NCBI RefSeq assembly: GCF_024197615.1
Contig: NZ_JAKUKE010000001.1
Span: forward strand, 707,029 to 771,028
Source: Desulfuromonas sp. KJ2020
GTDB lineage: Bacteria; Desulfobacterota; Desulfuromonadia; Desulfuromonadales; SZUA-540
DNA: 64,000 bases
Reading direction: 5' to 3'
Part shown: in pieces, positions 35,404 through 44,569 of the stretch
Layout of the letters: every line of letters starts with the position of its first letter
Numbering within the stretch: position 1 is the stretch's first letter
Program-made: the position numbers and the translations under genes
The notes under the pieces: generated by a model
The model's database searches: none
The model's input: the letters and a program-made list of their open reading frames with translations, nothing else
Told to the model about the DNA's origin: nothing

Positions 35404-36425
35404 TGTTTCCCTCCCTGGCTCTCGCTGCGCATCGGCAGCAGCGGCAGCAGGTTGCTCCCGGCGCCGTCCATCACGTAGATCTCTTCCAGCTTCGGCAGCA
35501 CTTCTTCCATGGTTTCGAGGAAAATGCGGCGCCTGGTCACTTCCGGCGCCTTGCGGTATTCGAGCAGCAGGGCTTCGAAACGGTTGGTCTCGCCGCGGGC
35601 CTTGTTGATACGCTCGATGGCGTAGCCTTCGGCCTCTTCCACCGTCTTCTTGGCTTCGCCCCGGGCCCGGGGCACTTCGCGGTTGAACTGTTCGCGGGCC
35701 TGAAAGATCATACTCTCCTTCTGCTGCTCGGCCTCGTTGACCTCGTTGAAGGCCTTCTTGACCGGATCAGGCGGCGTGACATCCTGGAATTTCACGGTGA
35801 CCACACGCACACCGATATCATACTGATTGAGGGTTTGCTGCAGGTCCTGCTGGATGAGGGAGGCCAGCATGGCACGCTCGGTGGTGAGCACGTCGGTGAC
35901 GTTGCTGTTGCCGATGACTTTGCGCACCATGGCCTCACTGACGTCGCGGATGGTGTCCACCGGATTTTTCAGCTGAAAAACATACTTGTAGGGGTCGGTC
36001 ACCTGAAACTGGACGATCCACTCCACGTCACTGACATTGAGGTCGCCGGTCAGGGTGAGGGATTCCTCCTCGAGCCCCCTCTTGGTGTAGGTGGAGCGCT
36101 CGCCCGGCATGACCGTGCGGAAACCGAACTCCTCCTTAAAGACGCGACCCGTCTTGACCAGGTAGACGCGGTCAATGCCGAAAGGCAGCTTGAAGTGAAG
36201 TCCCGGCTGTGAATAGCCGGTAAACTTGCCGAAGCGCAGAATGACCCCGGTTTCTTCCGTATCGACCTTGTAAAAGCTGCTCATGCCCACAAAAACAGCC
36301 AGAACGGCCACTGCCACGAGCAAGAGATTTTTACTGGGGCGAAACTCTTTCTTGAGCTTCTGCCCTATATCGATGATTTTCCTTTCAAAGTCCTCTGCCG
36401 AGGGACCTTCTCCCCAATTTTGCAT
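35400..36425 (-). CDS. hflK: FtsH protease modulator HflK
   Basis: A 341-aa SPFH protein. A charged N-terminal segment (NWGEGPSAEDFERKI) precedes a membrane helix near residues 33-50, and EETGVILRFGKFTGYSQPGL starts the SPFH domain. QAREQFNREVPRARGEAKK lies in the coiled coil. I place the start at 36425 because AGGGAGGAT sits just upstream; the longer frame to 36488 adds an untypical leader. It forms a hetero-oligomer with HflC to control FtsH access to membrane substrates. Confidence 0.93.
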   Translation of the reverse strand: MQNWGEGPSAEDFERKIIDIGQKLKKEFRPSKNLLLVAVAVLAVFVGMSSFYKVDTEETGVILRFGKFTGYSQPGLHFKLPFGIDRVYLVKTGRVFKEEFGFRTVMPGERSTYTKRGLEEESLTLTGDLNVSDVEWIVQFQVTDPYKYVFQLKNPVDTIRDVSEAMVRKVIGNSNVTDVLTTERAMLASLIQQDLQQTLNQYDIGVRVVTVKFQDVTPPDPVKKAFNEVNEAEQQKESMIFQAREQFNREVPRARGEAKKTVEEAEGYAIERINKARGETNRFEALLLEYRKAPEVTRRRIFLETMEEVLPKLEEIYVMDGAGSNLLPLLPMRSESQGGKQ

Positions 36426-36499
36426 TGATCCTCCCTGTCTGGGTTTCTGGGCCGCCTGTGGCTGGGCCCCTGTTGCGGATAAAGGCAAAGGGTAACATA

Positions 36500-36536
36500 A
36501 AAGAATCCGCTTACCTAGCAGATCCGGTCGGATTCC
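36500..36536 (-). terminator. Probable terminator after the RND-TolC fusion gene
   Basis: GAATCCG (36504-36510) pairs with CGGATTC (36530-36536), and the minus-strand product ends in TTTTATG, 20 nt past the fusion stop codon. Confidence 0.5.
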
Positions 36537-36554
36537 GGTCGCTTTTCCTTCAAG

Positions 36555-39500
36555 CTATTCTCCTGGAAACGACAGCCGGCCTCTGGCCAGCTCTTCCGCC
36601 AGGCTGGCCAGAATCAGGCCCCGCTCGGCTTGACGGAGCAGGCTGCGGGCCTGCAGCAAAGCGGCTTCCGCGTCGAGCACCTCGTTGACCGATCCTTTCT
36701 GCGCCTCGTACTTGAGCCGTTCCAGACGCACAGCTTCGCGGGCCTGTACCACCCCCTTGCCATGGGCCTGCTGCCGGGCCTGGGCGCTGGCCACCTCGGC
36801 CTGGGCGACGGCCAGTTCACGCCGCGCGTTGAGTTGAGCCTCGCGCAGGCGGGCCCGAGCCCTATCTGCTTCAGCGCGGGCCTGCGCCACCTGGCCGGCC
36901 CGCAAACCGCCGTCCAACAGCGGAACGGTCAGCTTCACGCCGACCGTCGCATCGGTTTGGCTGTCGTCGCCGGGTATCCCAGCCGCCATCGACTGGGGAT
37001 CGTCGGCCCCGTAATATCCGGCACTGGCAAAGAGCCGCAGTTCCGGCAGGTAAGCCCGCTTCGCCCCGGCGAGCTGTCGACGGGCAGACTCGACCTCGGC
37101 CTGCCGCGCTGCCAGGTCATCGCGGGGGCTCACCCCATCCCTGTTTTCCGCCGAGGTTTGGGTCACTGCGCCGGGATCGACCTCAGTCAACGGCGGCAGT
37201 TCACCCTCACATCCCAAGAGAGCCAGCAAGGCGTATTCCGCCTCGACGAGGGCAGCCTCCACCTCGGCCAGCTGACTTTCCACCTCGGCCAGACGCACCT
37301 CGACCTTGAGCTTGTCCACCCGCGCCGTCCGCCCCTGCCGCCACAGCTGCTCGGCAGCGCGGTCGAGAGCAGACAGACTGTCCAAAGAGGCGAAGGTGGC
37401 CCGGCGAATATCGCCCAGGGACAATACCTGCAAAAACTGTTGGGAAATCTGAAAGGCCACTTCGTCCCGGGCTCGGGCCGCCTGATGCCGGACCCCCTCC
37501 TGCGCGGCCCTGGCGGCCTTCAGACGGGCCCGGGTCGCACCGAAGTCGGCGAGAAGCAGATCGGCGCTGGCCGTGGCCTGATAGACGCGATGGGCAAACC
37601 CCTGATTCTGGGGCGCCAGCCCCGGCGCCATGTTGTGACGCTCCTGCGACCAGGCGGCGCTCCCTTCCAGGCGCAGCTGCACCCCGCGCGGGGCCTCGGC
37701 ACTCCGCACCAGGCCCTGGCCGCGCTCCACCTCGGCAGCGGCCTGGGCCAGAGCCGGACTGTGTTCGAGGCCATAGGCCACCGCCTCCGTCAGCGACAGC
37801 GGCGAAGGGAGTTCGGCCGCCGAAGCGGGATCGACCTGGGGCGACAGCAGGACGCCGAGCAGGAGGAGTGAGGTCACCGCTTTTCTGGCCGCGCGCCCCA
37901 GCGTCCTCAGCTTCTCCTGGGCGTCATCCAGCAGCACGTAGACCAGCGGCAGATAGACCATGGTCACCACCGTCCCTACCAGCAGACCGGAGGCGGCGGC
38001 AATCCCCAGGGGGCTCATGCGCTCCAGTCCGACGGCCATCTCGAAGATCAGGGGGGAAAAACCGATGACCGTGGAGGTGGCCGTCATGAAGATGGGGCGT
38101 AGGCGCAGACGCACCGAGGCGATAATGGCCTCGTCGCGGCTCATCCCTTCCCGGCGCGCCTCCAGAATAAAGTCGAGCATGAGGATGGCGTTATTGACGA
38201 TGGTGCCGCCGAGCAGAATAATCCCCATCAGGGCCGGCATGCAGAAAGGTTTGTCAAAGAGCAGCAGGCCCCACACCGCCCCGGCCACGGCCAGGGGAAT
38301 GGAGAGCACGATGGCCAAGGGCGGCAAAAAAGAGCGAAACATGGCAAATAGCAGAATGAAGAGGAGCACCAGGCCGATGAGCAGCGCCCGCCCCATTTCG
38401 CCCTGGCTCTGGCCCATGTCGCGGGCCGTGCCGGCGATCTCCAGCGCGTAGCCGGCTGGCAGGGGCATGTCCCGCAGACGCTGCGCGGCCAAACTGGTGA
38501 CCTGGGCGATGGTCAGCACCTGGTTGCCCGCCGTCAGATCGATGGTCGGACTCAAGTTTTCGCGGGTAATGAAGGGGGGCTGCACTTCGCTGCGCACCTG
38601 TGCCAGGGTGCCGAGCTTGATCGGCCCCTGGGCCGTGGGAATATCCACCTGCAGCAAAGCCTCGGGATTGTCGATCTGGCTCTGTTGATAGCGAAGGCGG
38701 ATGGGGATATCGAGATAGCCCTGCAGGCGCAGCTCGCTGCCCGCCGTCCCCTGCACCGCCTGGCGCAGCGATTCGGCCACTCCGCCGGCGGAGGTTCCGT
38801 AGAGGCGGGCCAGCTCGGCATCGACCGCCACCGTCTGCTGCACCTTATCGCGGTACCAGGAACGCCGCAGGTCCGTCAGACCGGGGAGGCCCCGCAGGCG
38901 CTGCAGCGCTTCGTCCGCCAGGCTGTCGAGCATCGGCAGCTCCGGACCCGTGATCATCAGGTTGAAGGGGGCCTTGGTGGTCGCCACCGGGGTGGCACCA
39001 TACTCGGAGACCCGGAAGGTGCGCACCCCCTCGATCCGCCGCAAACCCTGCCGCCAGCGCTCCTGAATCTGCCAGATATCAGCCTCGCGCTCGGTACGGG
39101 AGATGAGGTGAATGGTGAGCTTGGCGCTCTGGGTGGTGGTCCCACCGCCGCCGAAGCTAACCGCCTGCGGCTCCGACCCGACCACGGCCGAAATGCTCTT
39201 GACCTCCGGGGATTGCCCAATCAGCGCTTCCACCCGGCTCAGCACCTCTTCCACCTGGCGGGGGCTGGCCGAGGCATCGGTGTCGAACTCCACCAGGGCG
39301 ATCCCCGTGTCCATGGGGGGCATCTGCTCGCCCCCCAGCAGAGGCCGCACCACGCGCAGGGTGAAAACCAGAAAAACCAGGGCGAGGATGATGAAAAGCA
39401 GGCGCCGGCGCAGGACCAGGCCCACCAGGCCGACGTAGAAATCGCTCAGCCTGTCGAGGCCCTTCTCCACCGGATTCGCCAGCCGCTCCAGGCCCCGCCG

Positions 39501-40997
39501 CTGCGGACGTTGCCCGCCAAGCAGGCGGGAGGCCACCAGGGGGATGACGGTCAGGGAGACAAGGAGCGAGGTGACCAAGGTGGCGATAATGATGATATTC
39601 AAGGGGGCCATCACCCGGCCCGTGTAGCCCTGGGTGAAGATCACCGGCACAAGCACCACCACCGTGGTCAGCATGCCGGCGGTGACGGCCAGGGAGACCT
39701 GGCGTGTTCCCTCCAGCGCCGCCTGGGCGGGGTCTTCGCCCGCCAGGTCGTGATGACGGCGGTAGATGTTCTCCAGCACCACCACCGAGGCATCGACGAC
39801 CATGCCGACGGCGATGATCAGCGCCGACAGGGTCACCATGTTCAGCGTGTAGGGGCTGAACCACAACACCACCAGCGCCCCCAGAAAGGAGAGGGGAATG
39901 GAGACACTCACCGTCGCCGCCGCCCGCAGGTTGCCGAGGAAGAAAAAGATGACCAGCACCGTGAGGATGACGGCCTGCACCAGGGAGGAGCGCATGCCGC
40001 TGACGTTGAGATCGATGAGCGGCTGCTGGTCGTCTGTGATCTCGAAAAGCAGGTCGGGATAGCGGGCCTCGAGACCCGGCAGGGCGGCTTTAAGATTTTT
40101 GATCGCCTTGACCGTCTCCCCCTTTTCCGGGCGCAGCAGATTTAAGGCGATGGCGGCCTTGCCGTTGCCATGGTAGAGGCTGCGGGTATCGGCCGTTTCC
40201 AGCCGAACCTCGGCGACATCGCGCAGATAGACCGACCGGCCCTGGGCGCTGCGTAGCGGCAGGTTCTTGAGGGCCGCCGCCGAAGGAAATTCGCCGGCGA
40301 CGTTGACCAGATATTCCCGGTGATCGCCATAAATAATCCCGGCCGGCGCCGAGACGTTTTGTCCCGCCAGGGCCGCCATCACCGCTTCCAGACCGAGGCC
40401 GTGGGCGCGCAGGGCCTCCCGGTCAAGGCGCACGGACACCTCGGCCCGGTGGCCGCCGAAAATCTGCACATCGCCGATGCCGTCGAGACGCAACAGACTG
40501 TCCTTGAGATCGTTTTCGGCCAGCAGGCGGACATCCGCCAGCGTCTTCAGACTGTCCGGCCGGGGGGAGAGGGCCAGGGTCAGCAGAGGGCGATTGGCGT
40601 CGGTAATGCGAAAGAGCCGGGGCTGGGCCGCGCCGGCCGGCAGACTCCCCTGCACGCGGGCGACGGCATTTTGCACATCGGTGACCGCCTCGCCGATCGA
40701 TTTGTCGTAGGCGAACTCCACGTTGATGGAGGAGACCTCATCGCGGGAGGTGGAGCTGACCCGGGTGACGCCCGAAAGGGTGTGCAGCTCCTTTTCCAGT
40801 ATCTGGGTCACCTGGTCGGCCATGTCGCGCGCCACCGCCCCCGGCTTCACGGTGACCACCGCCACCTGCGGTGGCACCGTGTCGGGAAAGAGATCCGTCG
40901 GCGTTTTCCAGAAGGCGAACCCGCCGAGAGCGAAGACGACCATCGCCAGCGCCGCCACCAGGTGCGGTTGCTTCAGCGCGAAACGAGGCAGACTCAT
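36555..40997 (-). CDS. RND efflux permease fused to a TolC-type outer-membrane domain
   Basis: A single 1480-aa frame. Residues 1 to about 1035 are a full RND permease: first helix at 12-30, porter domains, relay segment VGMVVDASVVVLENIYRR (one of the two usual aspartates replaced by Ala), and the last helix ending VYLPLVYVLLDD. Then RAARK, a hydrophobic run TSLLLLGVLL and PASAAE (Glu1062) form a complete signal-peptide-like element. Residues 1062-1480 are a TolC/OEP domain with two repeats and coiled-coil helices. Since an outer-membrane channel cannot stay joined to an inner-membrane helix in the usual way, cleavage after ASA by signal peptidase is likely. GGAGG precedes the ATG. It overlaps the adaptor stop by 4 nt. 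Confidence 0.9.
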   Translation of the reverse strand: MSLPRFALKQPHLVAALAMVVFALGGFAFWKTPTDLFPDTVPPQVAVVTVKPGAVARDMADQVTQILEKELHTLSGVTRVSSTSRDEVSSINVEFAYDKSIGEAVTDVQNAVARVQGSLPAGAAQPRLFRITDANRPLLTLALSPRPDSLKTLADVRLLAENDLKDSLLRLDGIGDVQIFGGHRAEVSVRLDREALRAHGLGLEAVMAALAGQNVSAPAGIIYGDHREYLVNVAGEFPSAAALKNLPLRSAQGRSVYLRDVAEVRLETADTRSLYHGNGKAAIALNLLRPEKGETVKAIKNLKAALPGLEARYPDLLFEITDDQQPLIDLNVSGMRSSLVQAVILTVLVIFFFLGNLRAAATVSVSIPLSFLGALVVLWFSPYTLNMVTLSALIIAVGMVVDASVVVLENIYRRHHDLAGEDPAQAALEGTRQVSLAVTAGMLTTVVVLVPVIFTQGYTGRVMAPLNIIIIATLVTSLLVSLTVIPLVASRLLGGQRPQRRGLERLANPVEKGLDRLSDFYVGLVGLVLRRRLLFIILALVFLVFTLRVVRPLLGGEQMPPMDTGIALVEFDTDASASPRQVEEVLSRVEALIGQSPEVKSISAVVGSEPQAVSFGGGGTTTQSAKLTIHLISRTEREADIWQIQERWRQGLRRIEGVRTFRVSEYGATPVATTKAPFNLMITGPELPMLDSLADEALQRLRGLPGLTDLRRSWYRDKVQQTVAVDAELARLYGTSAGGVAESLRQAVQGTAGSELRLQGYLDIPIRLRYQQSQIDNPEALLQVDIPTAQGPIKLGTLAQVRSEVQPPFITRENLSPTIDLTAGNQVLTIAQVTSLAAQRLRDMPLPAGYALEIAGTARDMGQSQGEMGRALLIGLVLLFILLFAMFRSFLPPLAIVLSIPLAVAGAVWGLLLFDKPFCMPALMGIILLGGTIVNNAILMLDFILEARREGMSRDEAIIASVRLRLRPIFMTATSTVIGFSPLIFEMAVGLERMSPLGIAAASGLLVGTVVTMVYLPLVYVLLDDAQEKLRTLGRAARKAVTSLLLLGVLLSPQVDPASAAELPSPLSLTEAVAYGLEHSPALAQAAAEVERGQGLVRSAEAPRGVQLRLEGSAAWSQERHNMAPGLAPQNQGFAHRVYQATASADLLLADFGATRARLKAARAAQEGVRHQAARARDEVAFQISQQFLQVLSLGDIRRATFASLDSLSALDRAAEQLWRQGRTARVDKLKVEVRLAEVESQLAEVEAALVEAEYALLALLGCEGELPPLTEVDPGAVTQTSAENRDGVSPRDDLAARQAEVESARRQLAGAKRAYLPELRLFASAGYYGADDPQSMAAGIPGDDSQTDATVGVKLTVPLLDGGLRAGQVAQARAEADRARARLREAQLNARRELAVAQAEVASAQARQQAHGKGVVQAREAVRLERLKYEAQKGSVNEVLDAEAALLQARSLLRQAERGLILASLAEELARGRLSFPGE

Positions 40998-42166
40998 GGC
41001 CTAACCTCCACGGCTTCCCCGCCGGCGAGGCGATTCCAGCCCAGATAGGTGCTGAGCACTACCGTGACCCCTTCATCGAGGCCGCTTACCGCCGCCAGCC
41101 CGGCCTCCGACAGCAGCAGCTGCACCGGAAGGGGACGGGTAACGCCCTCCTCGACGACGAAAACCGCCAGCCCCCCTTCCGGCGACGGGATCAGGCTATC
41201 TTCCGGCACCAGGATGACATCCGCCGCCCGCTCCACCACCGTGGACACGGGGACATAGGCTCCGGGTCGCCAGGAGGTCACAGCCGGCAGCTCCGCCTCC
41301 ATGGTCAGGGTCTGGTCGGGATTGACGGTGGGATACAGGCGGGAGATGGCCAGGGCGTGACTCTGCCCGTCTTCCTCAACGATGACCTGACGCTCCTTTT
41401 CGACCAGGTGCACATCCTTTTGGGGTATGTCGAAACGTATCTGCAGCCGGCTGTGGTCCTCAATTTCCAGCAGGCGCTGGCCCGGCGCCGCCAAATCGCC
41501 GGGGTCGACCAGGCGGCGGGCGACCAGGCCGTCAAAGGGGCTGCGAATTTCCGCGTAGGCCAGGCGCGCTGCCGCCTCCTGCTGCTGCTGCCGCTGGGAT
41601 TCCACCAGGCTGCGGGCGGCCTGCAGCGACTGCAGGGTCGCCTCCAGCTCGCCGCGCACCTGATTCAGGCGGTCGGCCGTGGCCTCGGCCTGGGCCGGGG
41701 CGATGGCACCGGCCGAGGCCAGGGTGCGGTCCCGTTCCTCTTCCTTCTTCCAGAAAGCCAGACTCTGCCGCAGGCTGCTTATCTTGGCCGCCACCGCCTC
41801 GGCCTGCTCACGGGCATTGGCCACCCGGGCAGCCGCTCCCTGCAACGCCCGGCGCAGCTCGGTGTCGTCGAGGCGCAGCAGTACCTCGCCCTGTCGAACC
41901 CTTTCGCCTTCCCGCACTTTAACCTCGGCGACCACCGAGGTGAGCCGGCTCGAAATGTCGGCGCTCTGCCAGGCTTCCACTCGGCCCAGGTAGGTGCGCG
42001 TGCGGGTCAGGTCACCCCGCTCGCTTACAGCCGTACGGATCACCGTCGGCTGCAGGGTGGGACGTGGCGCCTCGGCCAGCTCCATTTTTTTGCGCGCGAC
42101 CAGCAACAGGGCCGCGGCCAGCACGACGAGCAGGATCAGCATTCCCAGAAGGCGTTTCTTCATCAT
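40994..42166 (-). CDS. RND periplasmic adaptor (operon 2)
   Basis: A 390-aa membrane-fusion protein with an uncleaved N-terminal anchor (LLGMLILLVVLAAALLLVAR). Barrel-sandwich half-motifs (VREGERVRQGEVLLRLDDTE and IRSPFDGLVARRLVDPGD) flank a long coiled coil. It links the RND part and the TolC part of the protein encoded next. The ATG at 42166 has GGGGAG at good spacing, while the TTG at 42172 overlaps the marR-type stop. Stop and next start share ATGA. Confidence 0.9.
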   Translation of the reverse strand: MMKKRLLGMLILLVVLAAALLLVARKKMELAEAPRPTLQPTVIRTAVSERGDLTRTRTYLGRVEAWQSADISSRLTSVVAEVKVREGERVRQGEVLLRLDDTELRRALQGAAARVANAREQAEAVAAKISSLRQSLAFWKKEEERDRTLASAGAIAPAQAEATADRLNQVRGELEATLQSLQAARSLVESQRQQQQEAAARLAYAEIRSPFDGLVARRLVDPGDLAAPGQRLLEIEDHSRLQIRFDIPQKDVHLVEKERQVIVEEDGQSHALAISRLYPTVNPDQTLTMEAELPAVTSWRPGAYVPVSTVVERAADVILVPEDSLIPSPEGGLAVFVVEEGVTRPLPVQLLLSEAGLAAVSGLDEGVTVVLSTYLGWNRLAGGEAVEVRP

Positions 42167-42168
42167 GT

Positions 42169-42609
42169 TCAACTCCCCGAACTTTCGAGATTATGACGTA
42201 CGCGGGTGAGCACTGCGATGGCCCGGGCGATTTCAGCGCTCTCGATCCCTTGACTGGCCTGTTCCAGCACGTCGCGGGCGTAAAATGAAATTTCCGCCCA
42301 CATGGAGTGCGCTTTTTCCGTGATGATCAGGCGATTGACCCGGCGGTCCCTGGAATCGGGCTGACGCTCCACCCAACCGTCGCGCTCCATGCGGTCGACG
42401 AGACGGGCGGTGGAGGCGGCGGTGATAAAGAGCTTGTCGCCCAGTTCATTCTGGGAAAGGGGGCCCAGCGCCATCAGGTGAGCAAGAGCGAGAACATGGA
42501 CCGGGCTGATGCCGGTGCCCTGCAGGCGTTTCTCCAGGGCCTGGCGAAAGGCCTTGAAGGTGAGGGAGCAATGGAAGCCGATGCTGTCGGCCGGATTAAA
42601 GTATGGCAT
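42169..42609 (-). CDS. MarR family transcriptional regulator
   Basis: A 146-aa winged-helix protein. The DNA-binding part reads LSQNELGDKLFITAASTARLVDRMERDGWVERQPDSRDRR, here split as LGDKLFITAASTARLVDR and the wing around PDSRDRRVNRL. It is the first gene of the operon with the adaptor and the RND-TolC fusion, so it likely represses the pump and is released by a pump substrate. A palindrome, TTAGC-AG-GCTAA, lies inside its own promoter. AAAGGAG precedes the ATG. Confidence 0.9.
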   Translation of the reverse strand: MPYFNPADSIGFHCSLTFKAFRQALEKRLQGTGISPVHVLALAHLMALGPLSQNELGDKLFITAASTARLVDRMERDGWVERQPDSRDRRVNRLIITEKAHSMWAEISFYARDVLEQASQGIESAEIARAIAVLTRVRHNLESSGS

Positions 42610-42636
42610 GCCTGTCTCCTTTAGTTGTCAGGGCAA

Positions 42637-42665
42637 TATTTAGCAGGCTAACTAATAACTGTCAA
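42637..42665 (-). promoter_or_regulatory. MarR operon promoter with embedded operator
   Basis: On the minus strand TTGACA (42665-42660), a 17-nt spacer and TAAATA (42642-42637) form a near-consensus promoter. TTAGCAGGCTAA (42640-42651), a palindrome with 5-bp arms, overlaps the -10 and spacer, the usual place for MarR autorepression. Confidence 0.75.
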
Positions 42666-42695
42666 GAGGAGGCCACTATCAGGGCAACAACCACT

Positions 42696-43700
42696 TTAAT
42701 GCCCCAGATAGGGGACCAAGGGGATCAGCTGCTGGTAATGCTGAGTGGTCAGCGAGGTTTCCCAATGCCCTGTCGCCATGCCGAGCAGAACACCGCCGCC
42801 ATAGAGGGAGAGGGCGAGGACCGGGAAAACCCAGCGGGGAAAAGTCGTGGAGACGGCTGGTGGCGCCATGGCCAGGGCGCGCTCGGGGCAGGCCTCGACG
42901 CAGGTCAGGCAGCCGGTGCACTCGGGACTGCGCACCGTTGCCTTGTGCTGCACGGGGAGCCAGGCCGGACAGGCACGACTGCAGGCACCGCAGGCGGTGC
43001 ATCGCTCCGGGTTACGGCGAATCTTGAAGGGGCTGAGCAGACTGGCCAAGCCCATGAGGGCGCCATAGGGGCAGAGGTAGCGGCACCAGAAATTCTGGTA
43101 GAGGAGCGACAACCCGGCGAGCACGAGGCTGACGACCAGGGCCGTCAGGCTCATGTGAGTGAAGAAGCGCAGCATCTTGACGTCGCTCACCGCCCAGTAG
43201 GGCGCATCCATGAAGGCCCCCAGGGCGCGGGCCGGCATATCGAGCAGGATGATCTTGGCGAAGAAAAAGAGCAGGAGATATTTGAGGGAGCGCAGCAGCG
43301 TATCGAGCCAGCGCCAGGGCTGGAAGGTGCGGCCGAAAAGACGGCAGCCCAGCTTCCAGGCCCCTTCCGACAGGGTGCCCACCGGACAGAGCCAGGAACA
43401 GAAGGATTTCTTGGCCAGCAGGCTCATGACCAGAAAGGTCAGAAAAAGGACCAGGGCCGCCGGATGCACGTCATGAACAAAACCGTTGACCAGCCAGTGC
43501 TTGAGGCTGACCAGGGCGCCGATGGGAAGAAAGCCCTCCACGCCCGGGGGGCGTGAAACGTAGGGGGCGGCACCGCCTGACTCAAAATGGCGCACAAAGA
43601 GGCCAAAGCGAATACCGATGGCGATAATCCAGGCCAGAAAGCCCCACTGGACGAGGGCGCGCCAGAAGGTCACTTTTTTCCCTGCCTCAAACTTGTTCAT
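42696..43700 (-). CDS. Membrane polyferredoxin (NapH/CcoG-like 4Fe-4S protein)
   Basis: A 334-aa protein with about six helices. Two CxxxCP motifs at the membrane face (FCSWLCPVG and WCRYLCPYG) match NapH and related proteins. A C-terminal ferredoxin domain has CTACGACSRACP and CTGCLTCVEACP, enough for two 4Fe-4S clusters. Such proteins pass electrons between the quinone pool or cytosol and a periplasmic or membrane partner. No napG, ccoN or rnf neighbour identifies the partner. A CRP/FNR-type box lies at 43766-43779. AAGGAG precedes the ATG. Confidence 0.87.
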   Translation of the reverse strand: MNKFEAGKKVTFWRALVQWGFLAWIIAIGIRFGLFVRHFESGGAAPYVSRPPGVEGFLPIGALVSLKHWLVNGFVHDVHPAALVLFLTFLVMSLLAKKSFCSWLCPVGTLSEGAWKLGCRLFGRTFQPWRWLDTLLRSLKYLLLFFFAKIILLDMPARALGAFMDAPYWAVSDVKMLRFFTHMSLTALVVSLVLAGLSLLYQNFWCRYLCPYGALMGLASLLSPFKIRRNPERCTACGACSRACPAWLPVQHKATVRSPECTGCLTCVEACPERALAMAPPAVSTTFPRWVFPVLALSLYGGGVLLGMATGHWETSLTTQHYQQLIPLVPYLGH

Positions 43701-43765
43701 CCCTGATCTCCTTCATCTCTGGAACAAAAATAAAAAGACGGTAGCCCAGAGATTTCATCACTTCT

Positions 43766-43779
43766 TTGACCTGGGTCAT
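43766..43779. promoter_or_regulatory. CRP/FNR-family operator-like box upstream of the polyferredoxin gene
   Basis: TTGACC-TG-GGTCAT is an almost perfect inverted repeat. If the -10 is TACCGT (43743-43738), the start point falls near 43731 and the box is centred at -41.5, the class II activator position. The form resembles HcpR-type sites (TTGACnnnnGTCAA) described for sulfate and metal reducers; the assignment is from memory. Confidence 0.45.
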
Positions 43780-43832
43780 TTTTCATGGACCGAAAGGGTC
43801 TTTTGCGGGATTGCACAGGGAGGTTTCGGGCT

Positions 43833-44264
43833 TTACATCGGCCACCAGGAAGAGAGGGTGAGGATGGACAGGTAGCGCAGCCCCTTGCCAAGGGCCACCA
43901 GCAGCAAAAAAAGCCAGACGCGCACCTTCATCACCCCCGCCACCAGCGTCAGGGCGTCCCCCACCACCGGCAGCCAGGCCAGCAGCAACACCCAGAAACC
44001 AGTGCGCTGAAACCAGCGCTGGCCTTTGCCGATCTGTTCTTCGCTGAAGTAGAACCAGCGGCGGTCGCGGTAGTGCAGCAGCCAGCGCCCCAGCCCATAG
44101 TTGGCGAAGGAACCCAGGGTATTGCCCAGGGTCGCCGTCGCCAGCAGCACCAGGGGGGGATAACCTTCGCGCAGCAGGGCGAAAAGGATCACCTCGGAAG
44201 AAAAGGGCAGAATGGTCGCCGCCAGAAAGGAAGCGGCAAAGAGCATCAGGCAGGACAGGGCCAT
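43833..44264 (-). CDS. YqaA/DedA-like small membrane protein
   Basis: A 143-aa protein with about four helices. FAASFLAATILPFSSEVILFALL and LGNTLGSFANYGLGRWLL (first part of a SNARE-associated/VTT-type fold) match the YqaA family, which is related to DedA proteins. WLPVVGDALTLVAGVMKVRVW is the second family block. DedA relatives flip or move lipid carriers; for YqaA the function is not established. The start is uncertain because no clear ribosome site is visible. Confidence 0.8.
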   Translation of the reverse strand: MALSCLMLFAASFLAATILPFSSEVILFALLREGYPPLVLLATATLGNTLGSFANYGLGRWLLHYRDRRWFYFSEEQIGKGQRWFQRTGFWVLLLAWLPVVGDALTLVAGVMKVRVWLFLLLVALGKGLRYLSILTLSSWWPM

Positions 44265-44302
44265 AGCGTCAGTCGGTCAGGGGGGAGATGGAGCAGGCAT
44301 CA

Positions 44303-44334
44303 AAAAAGTTCCCCCGGACAACACGGTCCGGGGG
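44303..44334 (-). terminator. Terminator after the Pmp3-like gene
   Basis: CCCCCGGAC (44311-44319) / GTCCGGGGG (44326-44334) is followed on the minus strand by AACTTTTTT. Confidence 0.8.
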
Positions 44335-44357
44335 CGGTAAAAAAGCAATTCATCGCC

Positions 44358-44516
44358 CTAGCGCTTGGCAATGATCCAGACGGCATGCACGATGCCCGGT
44401 ATGTAGCCGAGCAGGGTCAGCAGGATATTGATCCAGAATTGTGCCCCGATGCCCACTTGCAGAAAGACCCCGAGGGGAGGCAGCAAAATAGCGATGAGAA
44501 TGCGTATAAGATCCAT
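44358..44516 (-). CDS. YqaE/Pmp3 family membrane peptide
   Basis: A 52-aa protein of two membrane helices. It begins MDLIRILIAILLPPLGVFLQ and continues with GAQFWINILLTLLGYIPGI and VHAVWII, the full UPF0057/Pmp3 signature. Family members help maintain membrane potential and salt tolerance in fungi and plants; the bacterial role is stress-related but not well defined. AAAGGA precedes the ATG and a terminator follows, so it may be a single-gene unit. Confidence 0.9.
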   Translation of the reverse strand: MDLIRILIAILLPPLGVFLQVGIGAQFWINILLTLLGYIPGIVHAVWIIAKR

Positions 44517-44569
44517 GAAAAACGTCCTTTCCTGTATGGTTTGCCTTTTTGCGTGCGTTCGAACCGACC

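Noticed and set aside
43687-43779. A 30-codon minus-strand frame just before the polyferredoxin gene
   Set aside because: Its ATG lies inside the FNR-like box and upstream of the likely transcript start, and no ribosome site precedes it. It may be chance, though a leader peptide is not excluded.
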